Under the pieces are notes generated by a model, which searched no databases, had not been told where the DNA came from, and saw only the letters and a program-made list of their open reading frames with translations. Shown here piece by piece: positions 17,737-26,799 of a stretch of 64,000 bases of DNA. Source of the stretch: Kitasatospora azatica KCTC 9699 (GTDB lineage Bacteria > Actinomycetota > Actinomycetes > Streptomycetales > Streptomycetaceae). Every line of letters starts with the position of its first letter. Within the stretch, counting starts at the first letter, position 1. The DNA lies in contig NZ_JQMO01000003.1 of NCBI RefSeq assembly GCF_000744785.1, positions 4,526,001 to 4,590,000 of the forward strand, written 5' to 3'. Made by a program: the position numbers and the translations under genes.

Positions 17737-19156
17737 GATGGCGTCCCGCTGTGTGGTGTAGCCGATCACGGGTGAGGTGTGCGCGGGCTCGCTCCCGGGG
17801 CGCACACCCGCAGGGGCCTCACACTCCCTGAGCATGGGTCAGCCACCGTGCAACTCTCCGATGTGAACGGGCAGTTCAACGAAGGAGACGCACGGTGGCC
17901 CTGTCCCAGTCTGACCTACTACGCCTGCTGGAGTCACTACGTTCGGCAGACGGGCTCGAACTCGTCCGCGGGGTGGCCGAGCGGATGCTCCAGGAACTCA
18001 TCGAGGCCGAGGCCACCGCGAGGATCGGCGCCCAGTGGAACGAGCACACCGATACCCGCACCGCGTTCCGCAACGGGCACCGCGACAAGACGCTGACCAC
18101 CGCGGCCGGCGACCTCGATCTGGCGATCCCCAAGCTGCGGGCCGGCAGCTTCTTCCCCGCCCTGCTGGAGCGACGCCGCCGGATCGACCAGGCCCTGTAC
18201 GCGGTCATCATGGAGGCCTACGTCCACGGCGTGTCCACCCGCTCGGTCGACGACCTGGTCAAGGCCCTGGGCGCGGACACCGGCATCTCCAAGAGCGAGG
18301 TCTCCAGGATCTGCCAGGATCTTGACGGGCAGCTGACCGCCTTCCGGGGCCGGCCCTTGGACCACGTCCGCTTCCCCTACGTCTACCTGGACGCGACCTA
18401 CTGCAAGGCCAGGGTCGAGCACCAGATCGTCTCCCGGGCCGTGGTCGTGGCCACCGGCATCACCGAGGACGGCGGCCGCGAAGTGCTCGGGGTCATGGTC
18501 GGCGACAGCGAGACCGAACTTTTCTGGACCGAGTTCCTTCGCTCGTTGCGCGAACGCGGCCTTGCCGGAGTCCGGCTCGTGATCGGCGACCACCACCTCG
18601 GGCTGGTCAAGGCCATCCGCAAAGTCATGCTCGGGGCCTCCTACCAACGCTGCAGGGTCCATTTCCTACGGAATGTGTTCAGCGTGATCAACAAGGAAGC
18701 CGGCGAGATGGTCGCCGCGACGATCCGCACGGTCTTCGCCCAGTCCACCGCCGAGGGGGTCCGCACCCAACTCGACACCGTCGCCGACATGCTCGGCGCC
18801 CAGTTCCCGAAGGTCAAAGCGATGCTGCTGGAAGCGAAGGACGACCTGACCGCCTTCGCCGTCTTCCCGGAACGACATTGGAAGAAGATCCAGTCCACCA
18901 ACCCGCTGGAGCGGATCAACCGCGAGATCAAACGCCGCACCGACGTCGTCCAGGTCTTTCCGAACGACGACGCGCTCCTGCGACTGGTCACCGCCGTGCT
19001 CTTCGAGCTCCACGACGAGTGGATCGCCTTCCCCCGCCGCTACCTGCCCGAAGGCAGCATGGACCAGCTCTACCCTGCCAAGCTCCCCGAAAGCGCCCCC
19101 GCACTACCCAACACGCCCACCGACTGATCGGCTACACCACCAAGCGGGACACGACC
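17737..19156 (+). mobile_element. IS256-family insertion sequence, complete
   Basis: 1420 bp bounded by related inverted ends (left from 17737, right ending 19156) that share GTCCCGCT and GTGGTGTAGCCGATCA. Direct copies of CACCGTCG flank it (17729-17736 and 19157-19164), an 8-bp target duplication as expected for IS256. It contains one intact transposase gene. Removing it joins a plain intergenic region, so no gene was cut. Confidence 0.85.
17895..19127 (+). CDS. IS256-family transposase
   Basis: 410 residues, intact. Family landmarks are ARIGAQWNEHTDTRTAFRNG near the N-terminus, the DDE aspartate in VYLDATYCKAR, a second in VRLVIGDHHLGLVKAI, the CRVHFLRN segment and the final glutamate in STNPLERINREIKRRTDVV. 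GTG 17895 follows a GAAGGAGACG ribosome site. The stop codon lies inside the right inverted repeat. Catalyses cut-and-paste or copy-out transposition of the element at 17737-19156. Confidence 0.93.
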   Translation: MALSQSDLLRLLESLRSADGLELVRGVAERMLQELIEAEATARIGAQWNEHTDTRTAFRNGHRDKTLTTAAGDLDLAIPKLRAGSFFPALLERRRRIDQALYAVIMEAYVHGVSTRSVDDLVKALGADTGISKSEVSRICQDLDGQLTAFRGRPLDHVRFPYVYLDATYCKARVEHQIVSRAVVVATGITEDGGREVLGVMVGDSETELFWTEFLRSLRERGLAGVRLVIGDHHLGLVKAIRKVMLGASYQRCRVHFLRNVFSVINKEAGEMVAATIRTVFAQSTAEGVRTQLDTVADMLGAQFPKVKAMLLEAKDDLTAFAVFPERHWKKIQSTNPLERINREIKRRTDVVQVFPNDDALLRLVTAVLFELHDEWIAFPRRYLPEGSMDQLYPAKLPESAPALPNTPTD

Positions 19157-19277
19157 CACCGTCGCAGGTCCGTGTGGGCGGGTTTCCGCTGTTGTACGTG
19201 TCCGGCGCCCGCGCCGTCCGGGCCGCCCACGGGGTGGCGGCGGCTCGGACGGCGCGGTTGGGCCAGGTCGGTCGGGT

Positions 19278-19700
19278 TCAGCCGTTGTACGGCGCGGTGA
19301 CGTCCAGGACCCAGGTGACGCCGAAGCGGTCGGTGAGCATGCCGTACAGCGGCGCCCACTGTGCGGGCTCCAGGGGGCTCACGATGGTCGAGCCCGCGGC
19401 GAGCTTGCCCCACAGGGCGCTGATCTCCTCGGCGTCGTCTCCGCGGACGGAGACGAAGAACGAGTTCTCGCCCTGGTCCCAGGGCAGCTGCGAGGGCACG
19501 TCGTAGGCCATGACGTGGAAGCCGTTGTCGCCGACCACCTCGCCCCACATCACCCAGTCCGCCTCGCTCTCGTTCCGTACGGCGCCCGCGTCCTTGTAGG
19601 TGACCGCGACGGTGCGCCCGCCGAAGACGGACCGGTAGAAGTCCAGTGCCTCACGTGCGGTGCCCCGGAAGTTGAGGTGGGTGGTGGTCGTGACGGACAT
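19278..19700 (-). CDS. VOC-superfamily protein (PhnB / 3-demethylubiquinone methyltransferase-like)
   Basis: 140 residues, a single glyoxalase/VOC fold of the PhnB-like type: THLNFRGTAREALDFYRSVF at the start, GVTWVLDV at the end. ATG 19698-19700 follows AAGGAA. Divergent from the WYL regulator at 19862, 161 bases away, an arrangement in which the regulator often controls the VOC gene. Enzymatic role unknown; some relatives act in resistance to small toxic compounds. Confidence 0.85.
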   Translation of the reverse strand: MSVTTTTHLNFRGTAREALDFYRSVFGGRTVAVTYKDAGAVRNESEADWVMWGEVVGDNGFHVMAYDVPSQLPWDQGENSFFVSVRGDDAEEISALWGKLAAGSTIVSPLEPAQWAPLYGMLTDRFGVTWVLDVTAPYNG

Positions 19701-19861
19701 GATTCGTTCCTTGCCTCGGTGTGACAGATGTGCGCCGTCGGTCATCGGTGTCGAGCGGCGGCTGCCGTGACCTGGGGGTCGCGCCTCCCGAACGGCTCGT
19801 ATGCCACGATGGCAAAGGTAGAGGACAGGAAGTGTCCGGTACTCCGGGGAGGATGGGTGTC

Positions 19862-20998
19862 ATGCAGAAGACGTCCGCCCGGCTGCTCGCGCTGCTCTCG
19901 CTCCTTCAGACGCCCCGTGCCTGGTCCGGCGACGATCTCGCCGAGCGTCTCGGTATTGCCTCGCGCACCGTGCGCCGTGACATCGACCGCCTGCGCGAGC
20001 TCGACTACCCGATCACGACCGTCAAGGGACCGGCTGGCGGCTACCGCCTGGAGGCCGGCACCCACCTGCCGCCGATGCTGTTCGACGATGACCAGGCCGT
20101 TGCCCTGGCCGTCGCGCTGCAGACCGCGGCCGCCGGGACCACCGTCGCCGAAGACGCCTCCCGTGCGCTGGCCACGCTCCGCCAGGTCATGCCGGCCCGC
20201 CTGCGCCACCGCATCGACCTGCTTCAGATCACCCCGGTCCAGGCGCCTGTGGCAGCCGGCGACGCCGTCGAGGTCGACGCTCAGGTCCTGATGGAGCTGA
20301 GCCGTGCCATCCACGCCCGGGAGGAACTGCGCTTCGACTACGCCCCGGGTCCGGGCACCCCGCCCGACGCCGCGCGCCGCGTGCAACCCCACCATCTGGT
20401 CACCTGGCGCCATCGCTGGTACCTGGTGGCCTGGGACCTCCACCGCGAGGACTGGCGCATCTTCCGCGTCGACCGCATCCGGCCCCGCACGCCCACCGGC
20501 CCCCGCTTCGCCCCGCGAGACCTCCCCGGCGGCACCGTCTCCACCTTCGTCACCAGCCGGTTCCGCGGCAACGACGGCACCACCACCGACTGGCCGTGCC
20601 GGGGCGAAGTCATCCTCCACCTCCCGGCCGCACACGTCGCGCCCTTCGCCGAGGACGGAATCGTCGTGGACGTCGGCCCCCACCGGTGCCGGCTCATCCT
20701 CGGCTCCTGGTCATGGACCGGACTCGCCGCCGCGATCGGCCGCTTCGACACCGATGTCGAAGTCATCGACCCACCCGAACTGGCGGCCGCGTTCGGGGAC
20801 CTCGCCGCCCGCTACGCCCGTGCAGGATCGTTCGCGGCGGCGTGGACCGACCGGACCAGGGAGGGGTCCGAATCGTCAGGGGCGAAGCCCTCAAGGACTT
20901 CCAGCAGCACCAGCACACCCATACTTCGACGGTGCACTCAGCGCCTGGACAGCGCACCCCGAGACCGCCAGCGCGCCCACCGTGGCGCGGACGCCTAG
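19862..20998 (+). CDS. WYL-domain transcriptional regulator (YafY/DeoR-like)
   Basis: 378 residues. N-terminal winged helix (ARLLALLSLLQTPRAWSGDD, then RLGIASRTVRRDIDRLRELD, residues 4-55), then a WYL domain (about 135-215, with HHLVTWRHRWYLVAWDLHRE and IFRVDRI) and the WCX C-terminal region. ATG 19862 lies nine bases after GGGGAGG. The last ~50 residues are low-complexity and may be a read-through tail: most relatives end near YARAGSF. Likely controls the divergent VOC gene. Confidence 0.86.
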   Translation: MQKTSARLLALLSLLQTPRAWSGDDLAERLGIASRTVRRDIDRLRELDYPITTVKGPAGGYRLEAGTHLPPMLFDDDQAVALAVALQTAAAGTTVAEDASRALATLRQVMPARLRHRIDLLQITPVQAPVAAGDAVEVDAQVLMELSRAIHAREELRFDYAPGPGTPPDAARRVQPHHLVTWRHRWYLVAWDLHREDWRIFRVDRIRPRTPTGPRFAPRDLPGGTVSTFVTSRFRGNDGTTTDWPCRGEVILHLPAAHVAPFAEDGIVVDVGPHRCRLILGSWSWTGLAAAIGRFDTDVEVIDPPELAAAFGDLAARYARAGSFAAAWTDRTREGSESSGAKPSRTSSSTSTPILRRCTQRLDSAPRDRQRAHRGADA

Positions 20999-21002
20999 CG
21001 TG

Positions 21003-22133
21003 ATGGGTATGACGTGGACAGACTTCGTTACAGACATCGCTCTGGAACGGGACACATTGCTTCGCGCCATGCCGCTCGTCCCCGCCACTGCCGGGGGTGA
21101 CTTTCGCGGCACCCTCGATGTGGCGGCAGATCATGTACACGCCTTCGTGTCGGCCAATGATGCGTCGATGACGCCCGAGGGCTGTGTCGCCTTTCTCCGT
21201 ATCCGTCCTCTGCTCTTCGGGATCGCGTGGAAGATCCTTGATCGCTTCCACGAGGAGGCGTTCATTCAGGCTGGCGAAACGCCGGATCAGAGCAGGGGAT
21301 TCTCGATCAAGGAGAAACGCAGACTCGCCCGGAGCCTGGTCGGGCAGCCGGGGTTCCTGCCGGCCGAGGTCTGGGAGGCCGTAGCGCTCACCTACGACGG
21401 CACCGCCCTCATGCGTCACAGCATGGTGCACCAGAGCGTATGGGTGGACGGCGCGGACGCCCTTGTGGGCACTGACAGTGGCGGCGGGAGACTCCGACCA
21501 GTCACAGCAGACGAGCAGGAAGCGCTCGTGCACGTCGCTCTCCGCCGGGTGGAGGCGGCCGAGCTGTTTACGCTCGACACCCGAACCGAAGGCGATCTGC
21601 GAGCTCAGCTGGACCGGCTCAAGGGCATTCACAAGGTGACCCTCGCGGGGGCGGTAGTCCTGACCGGGGTTCCCGAGCTGACCGTCATCCTCGCCCCTGC
21701 GCCTGGTGGGGGCGGCTACGTCTTCGACACGCCGTATGTACGACAGCGTTCTCCGTTCAGGGCGGCGCAGTACTGCGACCTCGTGGTGAACTTCCGCGAC
21801 ATGCCCGGCGTTAGCCTGCGCGGTCGTCTGGAAGATGCACCGGACCGACAGGTGTTGTTGGAGCCCGATCAGCCGCCGGACTGGTTCAGAGAGATATCGG
21901 CCAGGCTCAAAGACGGTCCTGACGATGGCGAACTCCCAGTCTTCGTCAACCTCAGACGGTTCACGCAGGTTCTCAGCTGCTGTGGCTGCGAATCCGCTAC
22001 CGTCCTTGGCCCAAGCAAGGGCAACGACGTTCCGCTGCACCGGTTCAGGGAACAAGCGCCCGCCAGGTGTGGGTGTGAACCGCATGGACGAATGCTAGTC
22101 ATGGGGCCGGACGGTCGACAGAGGTGCTGCTGA
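21003..22133 (+). CDS. Hypothetical protein, not recognised
   Basis: 376 residues from ATG 21003; GTG 21000 and ATG 21009 are alternatives and none has a clear ribosome site. No family was recognised. The middle (RLARSLVGQPGFLPAEVWEA, then LMRHSMVHQSVWVDG) is soluble and helical. The C-terminus is cysteine-rich (LSCCGCESATV, ARCGCEPHG, final RCC), which could bind metal. Base composition is visibly lower in GC than the neighbouring genes, a sign of transfer. Repeat copy C follows 257 bases later. Confidence 0.6.
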   Translation: MGMTWTDFVTDIALERDTLLRAMPLVPATAGGDFRGTLDVAADHVHAFVSANDASMTPEGCVAFLRIRPLLFGIAWKILDRFHEEAFIQAGETPDQSRGFSIKEKRRLARSLVGQPGFLPAEVWEAVALTYDGTALMRHSMVHQSVWVDGADALVGTDSGGGRLRPVTADEQEALVHVALRRVEAAELFTLDTRTEGDLRAQLDRLKGIHKVTLAGAVVLTGVPELTVILAPAPGGGGYVFDTPYVRQRSPFRAAQYCDLVVNFRDMPGVSLRGRLEDAPDRQVLLEPDQPPDWFREISARLKDGPDDGELPVFVNLRRFTQVLSCCGCESATVLGPSKGNDVPLHRFREQAPARCGCEPHGRMLVMGPDGRQRCC

Positions 22134-22390
22134 CGCGCAGTGGTCCAACCTGGTCGGGTTGAGCCCCGAGCGGAAGACGGCCCGGGCACCGTTGCTCTCT
22201 GTAGCTGGAGCAACGGGGCCCGGATGGGGCAACCTCGACTGGCGACCCGTCAGTCCGGCTTGGCTCCCGGTGCACAGCGGGTGCACATGAGGACGAGGAC
22301 GGACGGGAATCGCCGAGAGCTCAGGAGAGGTATTTTCCCAGTTCAGGGGCCCTGTAGTGGTGGTTTGCCGAGCAGGTCCAACGACCCCGA
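22134..22390. other. Intergenic, nothing coding
   Basis: Contains two nearby GTGCAC hexamers (22270-22295) of the sort found beside actinomycete integrase attachment sites, but no attachment core or tRNA could be defined. Confidence 0.4.
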
Positions 22391-22576
22391 CTCAGAGGTC
22401 GTAGTTCTGATCGAACATGCCTCTGACCTGCGATAACAGGGAGCTCGCGGAAGATCATTTCACAACCGGTTCACACGCGGCGATGATGACGATGAGCAGC
22501 GGTGAGAAGCGCTGAGCGAAGACCGCGATGTCGAGCCGGCTCTTCGCCGTGTGGCGCGGTGCGGGGCTACTGATCG
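22391..22576 (+). repeat. Dispersed hairpin repeat, copy C
   Basis: Begins CTCAGAGGTCGTAGTTCTGA, continuing GAACATGCCTCTGACCTGCG, then the tail with GGAAGATCATTTCACAACCG at about 22451 and GGTGAGAAGCGCTGAGCG. The outer left part is gone, and relative to D and F about nine bases between TCAG and AGGTCG are deleted, with CAG at the junction. Confidence 0.85.
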
Positions 22577-22598
22577 TGGCGGTGTGACGTCGTTCCAC

Positions 22599-22880
22599 TC
22601 AGCGGTTTTGTGGGTCGACCACGGCGGCGAAGAAGTGTCGAAGCATGGTTGGAGCTGTCGCCTGTACGAGTCCGTGCCCGCCGAATCGGTACACCTGGTA
22701 TCCCTTGAGCCGTAGGGCCCGGTCATCGGCGACCATCTTCGAGTACAGGCGTGGAGAGGCAATGTTGCCCTCGGTGGCGAAAGAAGCAACGCGCCCCGGT
22801 CCACGATGACCAGCATCCCTGCGGCCAAGCCGGCCTTCCTGATCATCAGCTCCGGCTCGCCGCCGTTGAACCCCCAGTGC
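22599..22880 (-). pseudogene. C-terminal remnant of a nuclease-like protein
   Basis: Two minus-strand frames joined by a frameshift near 22780 give ELMIRKAGLAAGMLVIVDRG and then SPRLYSKMVADDRALRLKGY followed by QVYRFGGH. The ending resembles the C-terminal strand-helix of restriction-like proteins of actinomycetes (...YEVYRFGG...). No start or N-terminal domain remains. It lies directly right of repeat copy C. Confidence 0.5.
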
Positions 22881-22973
22881 CTCGTCGATCTGTGCGTGCG
22901 TGGCACACAATGTCAGCGTCGCCACCCCCACCTGCGGGAACCCCGCTTCGTGAAGCGGGTTACCCTCCGCAAA

Positions 22974-23684
22974 TTAGGCCTGCTTCGGGCCGGCAGCCTC
23001 GTGGTCACTCAGAAAGACGGCCTCGATGCCGCGGAGGAAGACCTCAATGCTCAGGTCGAGCTGCTTCCTGTCGTAGGTGTCGACCCCGCGCGCGACGATG
23101 CGGGTGAAATTCTCGAACGCCTGCGGGTCACGCCCTTCGAGCCCTTCGCGGGTGAGTCGCAGCCGCAGACCTACTCCGATGCGCGCCACGAGGAGCGCAT
23201 CGCGCGCGTACGCCCAGCAGATATTGGTCAACAGGGCGAGCGACCGCACGGCGGCCTCGTCGTCGAAGCCCGCCTCCGTCAGTTTCTTCACGACGGCTTC
23301 GGTCGGCTCCGCGAACCTCGCGAAGACCGAGCTGTCCGGCTGGAGGTGCACGGAGAGCGCATCGGCGGCGATCACATAGTCGGTGTAGGCCCTCGCGTAG
23401 AGGCGGTACGCCTCTTGCCATGAGGCGTCTGGCGGGATGTCGAGGTCCGACGAAGTCTCCGAGAACGCGTCGAGTGCTACCAGCCGCAGCAGCGATTCCC
23501 GGTCGCTGACGTGGTGGTTCACGGCCTTCCGGTCGACGCCGAGCTTGTCGGCGACGGCCTGCATGGTCAGCTCGTCGGCGTCGAGGGACCGCGCCGCAGC
23601 GATGATGCGCGCCAGGTCTAGCCCCGCCCTGCGCCCGCGCGTCCTCCGGCCGCCGGAAGGCGGTGTCCGTTCTGCGGCTTCCAT
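22974..23684 (-). CDS. TetR/AcrR family transcriptional repressor
   Basis: 236 residues. The N-terminal helix-turn-helix is LTMQAVADKLGVDRKAVNHH (about residues 38-57), after a basic tail. The C-terminal domain is of the TetR_C type with ligand pocket helices. ATG 23682-23684 chosen; the in-frame upstream start would overlap the operator. Divergent from the MpaB-type oxygenase at 23800; the 20-bp palindrome in between is its likely operator. The arrangement recalls LcpR-Lcp of rubber degraders. Confidence 0.87.
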   Translation of the reverse strand: MEAAERTPPSGGRRTRGRRAGLDLARIIAAARSLDADELTMQAVADKLGVDRKAVNHHVSDRESLLRLVALDAFSETSSDLDIPPDASWQEAYRLYARAYTDYVIAADALSVHLQPDSSVFARFAEPTEAVVKKLTEAGFDDEAAVRSLALLTNICWAYARDALLVARIGVGLRLRLTREGLEGRDPQAFENFTRIVARGVDTYDRKQLDLSIEVFLRGIEAVFLSDHEAAGPKQA

Positions 23685-23753
23685 GGTTGTTGTCTCCTGC
23701 GTCTCAGAGGGGTTGACGGGGCGCACACCCGAGCATAGCTTGCTGGCGAGTAC

Positions 23754-23773
23754 TAATTCCCGGGCGGGAATTA
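23754..23773. promoter_or_regulatory. Palindromic operator between tetR and oxygenase gene
   Basis: TAATTCCCGGGCGGGAATTA: nine-base arms TAATTCCCG / CGGGAATTA around two central bases, 70 bases before the TetR start and 26 before the oxygenase start. Position and symmetry fit a TetR-family operator controlling both genes. AT-rich arm ends stand out in this GC-rich DNA. Confidence 0.7.
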
Positions 23774-23799
23774 ATGGGTGAAGCAAACGAAGGAGTTCG

Positions 23800-24948
23800 A
23801 TGATGGGCGCTGTCGCCGCAGGTCACGGCAACAAGCAGACCAAGAAGAAGATCACCAGGGAGGACTTGCTCGGTACGGAGAAGCGCTGGCGGCGCTTCGG
23901 TGAGCCGACGCCGGCCGGCGGTTCGCAGCACGAGGACGGCACTCCGGACTACGGCATCTTCGGCCCGGGCAGTGTCGTCTGGGAGGTCCTCCTCCACCCG
24001 GCGACCGTCGTCTTCCTGAACGCCGCCCAGGGAGCGGTGCAGACGAAGGCGTACAAGCCGATCGCCGCGGGCCTGCGCGATCGCGACCCGGTAACCCGCA
24101 AGGCGCGGGAAGGCACGCTGACCATGATGGACGTGTTCGACCGGCTGTCCCGTAACTCGGGCATGCACGCGCCCATGTGGCTCGGTGACTCAAAGACCGC
24201 CAAGCTGATGGCCAAGCACCTCCACAACATCCACAAGAAGGTGTCCGGCGATGTCATCGACACCTCTCGGCCCGAGCTCGGGGGCTACGCGGCGAGCGAG
24301 CCCCGCGACGCGATGTGGGCCGCGCTGACGGAGATGCACCCCATGCTGCGGGTCTACGAGGCCTTCGCCTTCCGCGATGGAAAGCTGCCGCACCGGCTGT
24401 CCCCGGAGCAGCGCGATCAGTTCATCGCCGAGGCGGGGGCGTACCTGAGGCTCGTCGGGGCCTCCGAGGAGGAGATCCCCACGACGATGGCCGAACTAGG
24501 GGCCCTCTATGAGACGTACGCCGGCCTCTTCGAGCCCAGCAAGACGTTCAACAACATGCCCGACACGGGCCAGGACTGGGTCAAGCTGTCTGGGCAGGTG
24601 GTTCTCAAGAACTTCCACATCTCGCACCTGCGCGCGCTCATCCCGTACCTGCTGCAGACCGCGCTGATCGATCTGCCCGTCACGGGCACGCTGCCGGCCA
24701 AGACCCGCCGTTCTATGGGCCTCAGCCCACGCAAGGACAAGGCCGCGGTCGTGGCGGCGAAGCTCTTCCTTCCGCTTGCCTGGCTGATGCAGCAGGGGCC
24801 GTACGAGCGTTATGTCCTGCGTCGCATGTGGGGGCCTGACAGCATCGCACTGCTCGAGTCTGCCCGCCGTCTGCACGAGCAGGCCCTCGCGCAGCGCGCC
24901 GTCAGCCAGCTCATCGGCCAGTCGATGGACACAGCAGCACACGCCTGA
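23800..24948 (+). CDS. MpaB-family oxygenase (DUF2236; latex-clearing-protein-like)
   Basis: 382 residues of the ER-bound oxygenase MpaB / rubber oxygenase family, haem proteins of which Lcp cleaves polyisoprene into aldehyde- and ketone-ended pieces. Landmarks are FGPGSVVWEVLLHPATVVFL near the N-terminus, DRLSRNSGMHAPMWLGDSKT and ALTEMHPMLRVYEAF in the middle. No Tat or Sec signal is present, so unlike secreted Lcp it would act inside the cell. ATG 23800 and 23803 both fit AAGGAG (spacing 4 or 7). An aldehyde dehydrogenase follows 121 bases later, a sensible next step. Substrate unknown. Confidence 0.78.
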   Translation: MMGAVAAGHGNKQTKKKITREDLLGTEKRWRRFGEPTPAGGSQHEDGTPDYGIFGPGSVVWEVLLHPATVVFLNAAQGAVQTKAYKPIAAGLRDRDPVTRKAREGTLTMMDVFDRLSRNSGMHAPMWLGDSKTAKLMAKHLHNIHKKVSGDVIDTSRPELGGYAASEPRDAMWAALTEMHPMLRVYEAFAFRDGKLPHRLSPEQRDQFIAEAGAYLRLVGASEEEIPTTMAELGALYETYAGLFEPSKTFNNMPDTGQDWVKLSGQVVLKNFHISHLRALIPYLLQTALIDLPVTGTLPAKTRRSMGLSPRKDKAAVVAAKLFLPLAWLMQQGPYERYVLRRMWGPDSIALLESARRLHEQALAQRAVSQLIGQSMDTAAHA

Positions 24949-25069
24949 GAAACGCACCGGTCGAGACCATCCGGCCTGCCGGCTCGCCTCGGACCGGCAG
25001 GCCGGTCCTGGGTAGCCGAGCACAGCATGCAGGTCCTGCAGAACTCAACGATTCGAGGAGTACGTTCGT

Positions 25070-26536
25070 ATGTCCCCTCTCATTCCCGCCCCTGCGCCCG
25101 AACACATACGCCGGGAAGAGCTCGACCGGCTCGTCGCCCTGCAGCGGGCGGCCTTCCGCGCCGAGGGAGATCCTACCGCTGAGGTCCGGCGCCACCGCAT
25201 CGACCGGCTGGTGCTCGCAGTACTCGATGCCGCCGACGAGCTCGCCGACACACTGGCCGAGGACTACGGTCGACGCCCCAGCACCCTTACCAAGGCGAGC
25301 GAGATTCTCGGCCTGGTCGAGGAGGCTCGGCGCCTGCGCGACGGGCTCGAAGGGTGGATGAAGCCAACCCCGGTCGATGGTCAGGTCCCGGCCTTCATCC
25401 AGCAGAAGCCTCTCGGAGTCGTCGGCGTCATCACCGCCTGGAACTTTCCCGTGGGCCTGGCCGTCCGGCCGGCGCTGGACGCGCTGGCCGCCGGAAACCG
25501 CGTCATCCTGAAGTTCACCGACGTCCATGTCCGCACCGGGGAGGTCTTCGCCCGCGCGGTGTCCAAGTACCTTCACGAGGACCAGGTCACCGTCGTGTGC
25601 GGAGACGTCAAGACAGCCCAGGAGTTCTCCGATCTCCCCCTCGACAAGATCATCTTCACCGGCTCACCCGCCGTGGGCCGGCTGGTGGCCTCGGCCGCTG
25701 GGGCGAACCTCGTGCCCGTCACCCTGGAATTGGGTGGGAAGAACCCTGTGGTGGTAGCCCCCGACGCCGACCTGGATCTGGCCGCGCACCGCGTCGCGGG
25801 CACCCGGATGCTCAATGGCGGCCAGGTCTGCCTCTGCCCGGACTACGTCTTTGTACCCCGGCAGCACATCCAGGAGTTCACCGCCTCCCTGCAGGCTGAG
25901 CTGGCAGGGTTCTTCCCGACCTATGTGGACAACCCAGCGGCTGTCTCCCTGGTCAACGAGCGCAGCTTCGACCGGGTCCTGGGGCTGATCCAGGATGCGG
26001 AGGCGAAGGGGGCCAAGAAGATCACGGCCGTCGAGGAGGAGCCGTCCCGCAAGGTCCGACTGATTCCGCCGACGCTGCTGCTCAATGTCCCAGCCGATGC
26101 GTGGATCACGAGTGAGGAGGTATTCGGACCTGTACTGTCGATCCACCCCTACGACGACATCTCCGAGCCCCTCAACTACATCGCCGACCACCCGTCGCCT
26201 CTGGCTGCGTACTGGTACGGCGAGGATGGGGAGGATTTCCACCGCTTCCTGAACCACACTAATTCCGGTGGTGTCACCCGCAACGACGGCCTCCTTCACC
26301 ACTCCGCCGACGCCCCCTTCGGTGGCGTCGGCAACTCCGGCACCGGCGCCTACGGCGGCAAGGCCGGCTTCGACGAGTTCACCCACCGCAGAACGGTGGC
26401 CGCCCAGACGAGCCCGCTCGGCTACACCGACGGCATGGTCGGCTCCGCCTTGCTGGCTCAGGGCCTGGTGGTTGGTATCGACCAGGCGATCAGCGGTGCG
26501 GCGGCGGAGATTCGCGAACGGCTCGGCCTGCGATGA
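25070..26536 (+). CDS. Aldehyde dehydrogenase (coniferyl-aldehyde dehydrogenase-like)
   Basis: 488 residues. Cofactor segment GVITAWNFPVGLAV, catalytic glutamate in TLELGGKNPVVV, nucleophilic cysteine in NGGQVCLCPDYV; the CLCPDY context and the FGGVGNSGTGAYGGKAGFDE ending fit the coniferyl-aldehyde dehydrogenase branch. ATG 25070 follows GAGGAG by nine bases. It probably forms a catabolic pair with the MpaB-type oxygenase, oxidising the aldehyde made there. Substrate is inferred. Confidence 0.88.
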   Translation: MSPLIPAPAPEHIRREELDRLVALQRAAFRAEGDPTAEVRRHRIDRLVLAVLDAADELADTLAEDYGRRPSTLTKASEILGLVEEARRLRDGLEGWMKPTPVDGQVPAFIQQKPLGVVGVITAWNFPVGLAVRPALDALAAGNRVILKFTDVHVRTGEVFARAVSKYLHEDQVTVVCGDVKTAQEFSDLPLDKIIFTGSPAVGRLVASAAGANLVPVTLELGGKNPVVVAPDADLDLAAHRVAGTRMLNGGQVCLCPDYVFVPRQHIQEFTASLQAELAGFFPTYVDNPAAVSLVNERSFDRVLGLIQDAEAKGAKKITAVEEEPSRKVRLIPPTLLLNVPADAWITSEEVFGPVLSIHPYDDISEPLNYIADHPSPLAAYWYGEDGEDFHRFLNHTNSGGVTRNDGLLHHSADAPFGGVGNSGTGAYGGKAGFDEFTHRRTVAAQTSPLGYTDGMVGSALLAQGLVVGIDQAISGAAAEIRERLGLR

Positions 26537-26799
26537 GAATCGTCGGCGCGCCTCCCCCTCTTCCATCACCATCCACCTCCGTACGACCATTCCTCCCTGG
26601 ATTCGTCGCGCCGGCAGAGATCCTTGGCGACCCCGTCCACCCGCGCCGAGGCGGCGGAGAGACGCCGGTTGCCGAGGCGGCGGTGTCGGCCTGGGCAGCC
26701 TTCGGGATACGAGCCTTAGGCTGCGCCGACCACGCAGTTGCAACGGTGTTCGGCCTGCATTGCGGGCCGGCCACCCAACTGCGGCTGCGTGGCGGGGCC
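26537..26799. other. Intergenic, nothing recognised
   Basis: No gene, repeat or hairpin identified between the aldehyde dehydrogenase and the PucR remnant. Confidence 0.4.

Noticed and set aside
22250-22390. Integrase attachment site near the paired GTGCAC words
   Set aside because: No tRNA 3' end, no duplicated core and no intact integrase nearby; only the hexamers suggest it.
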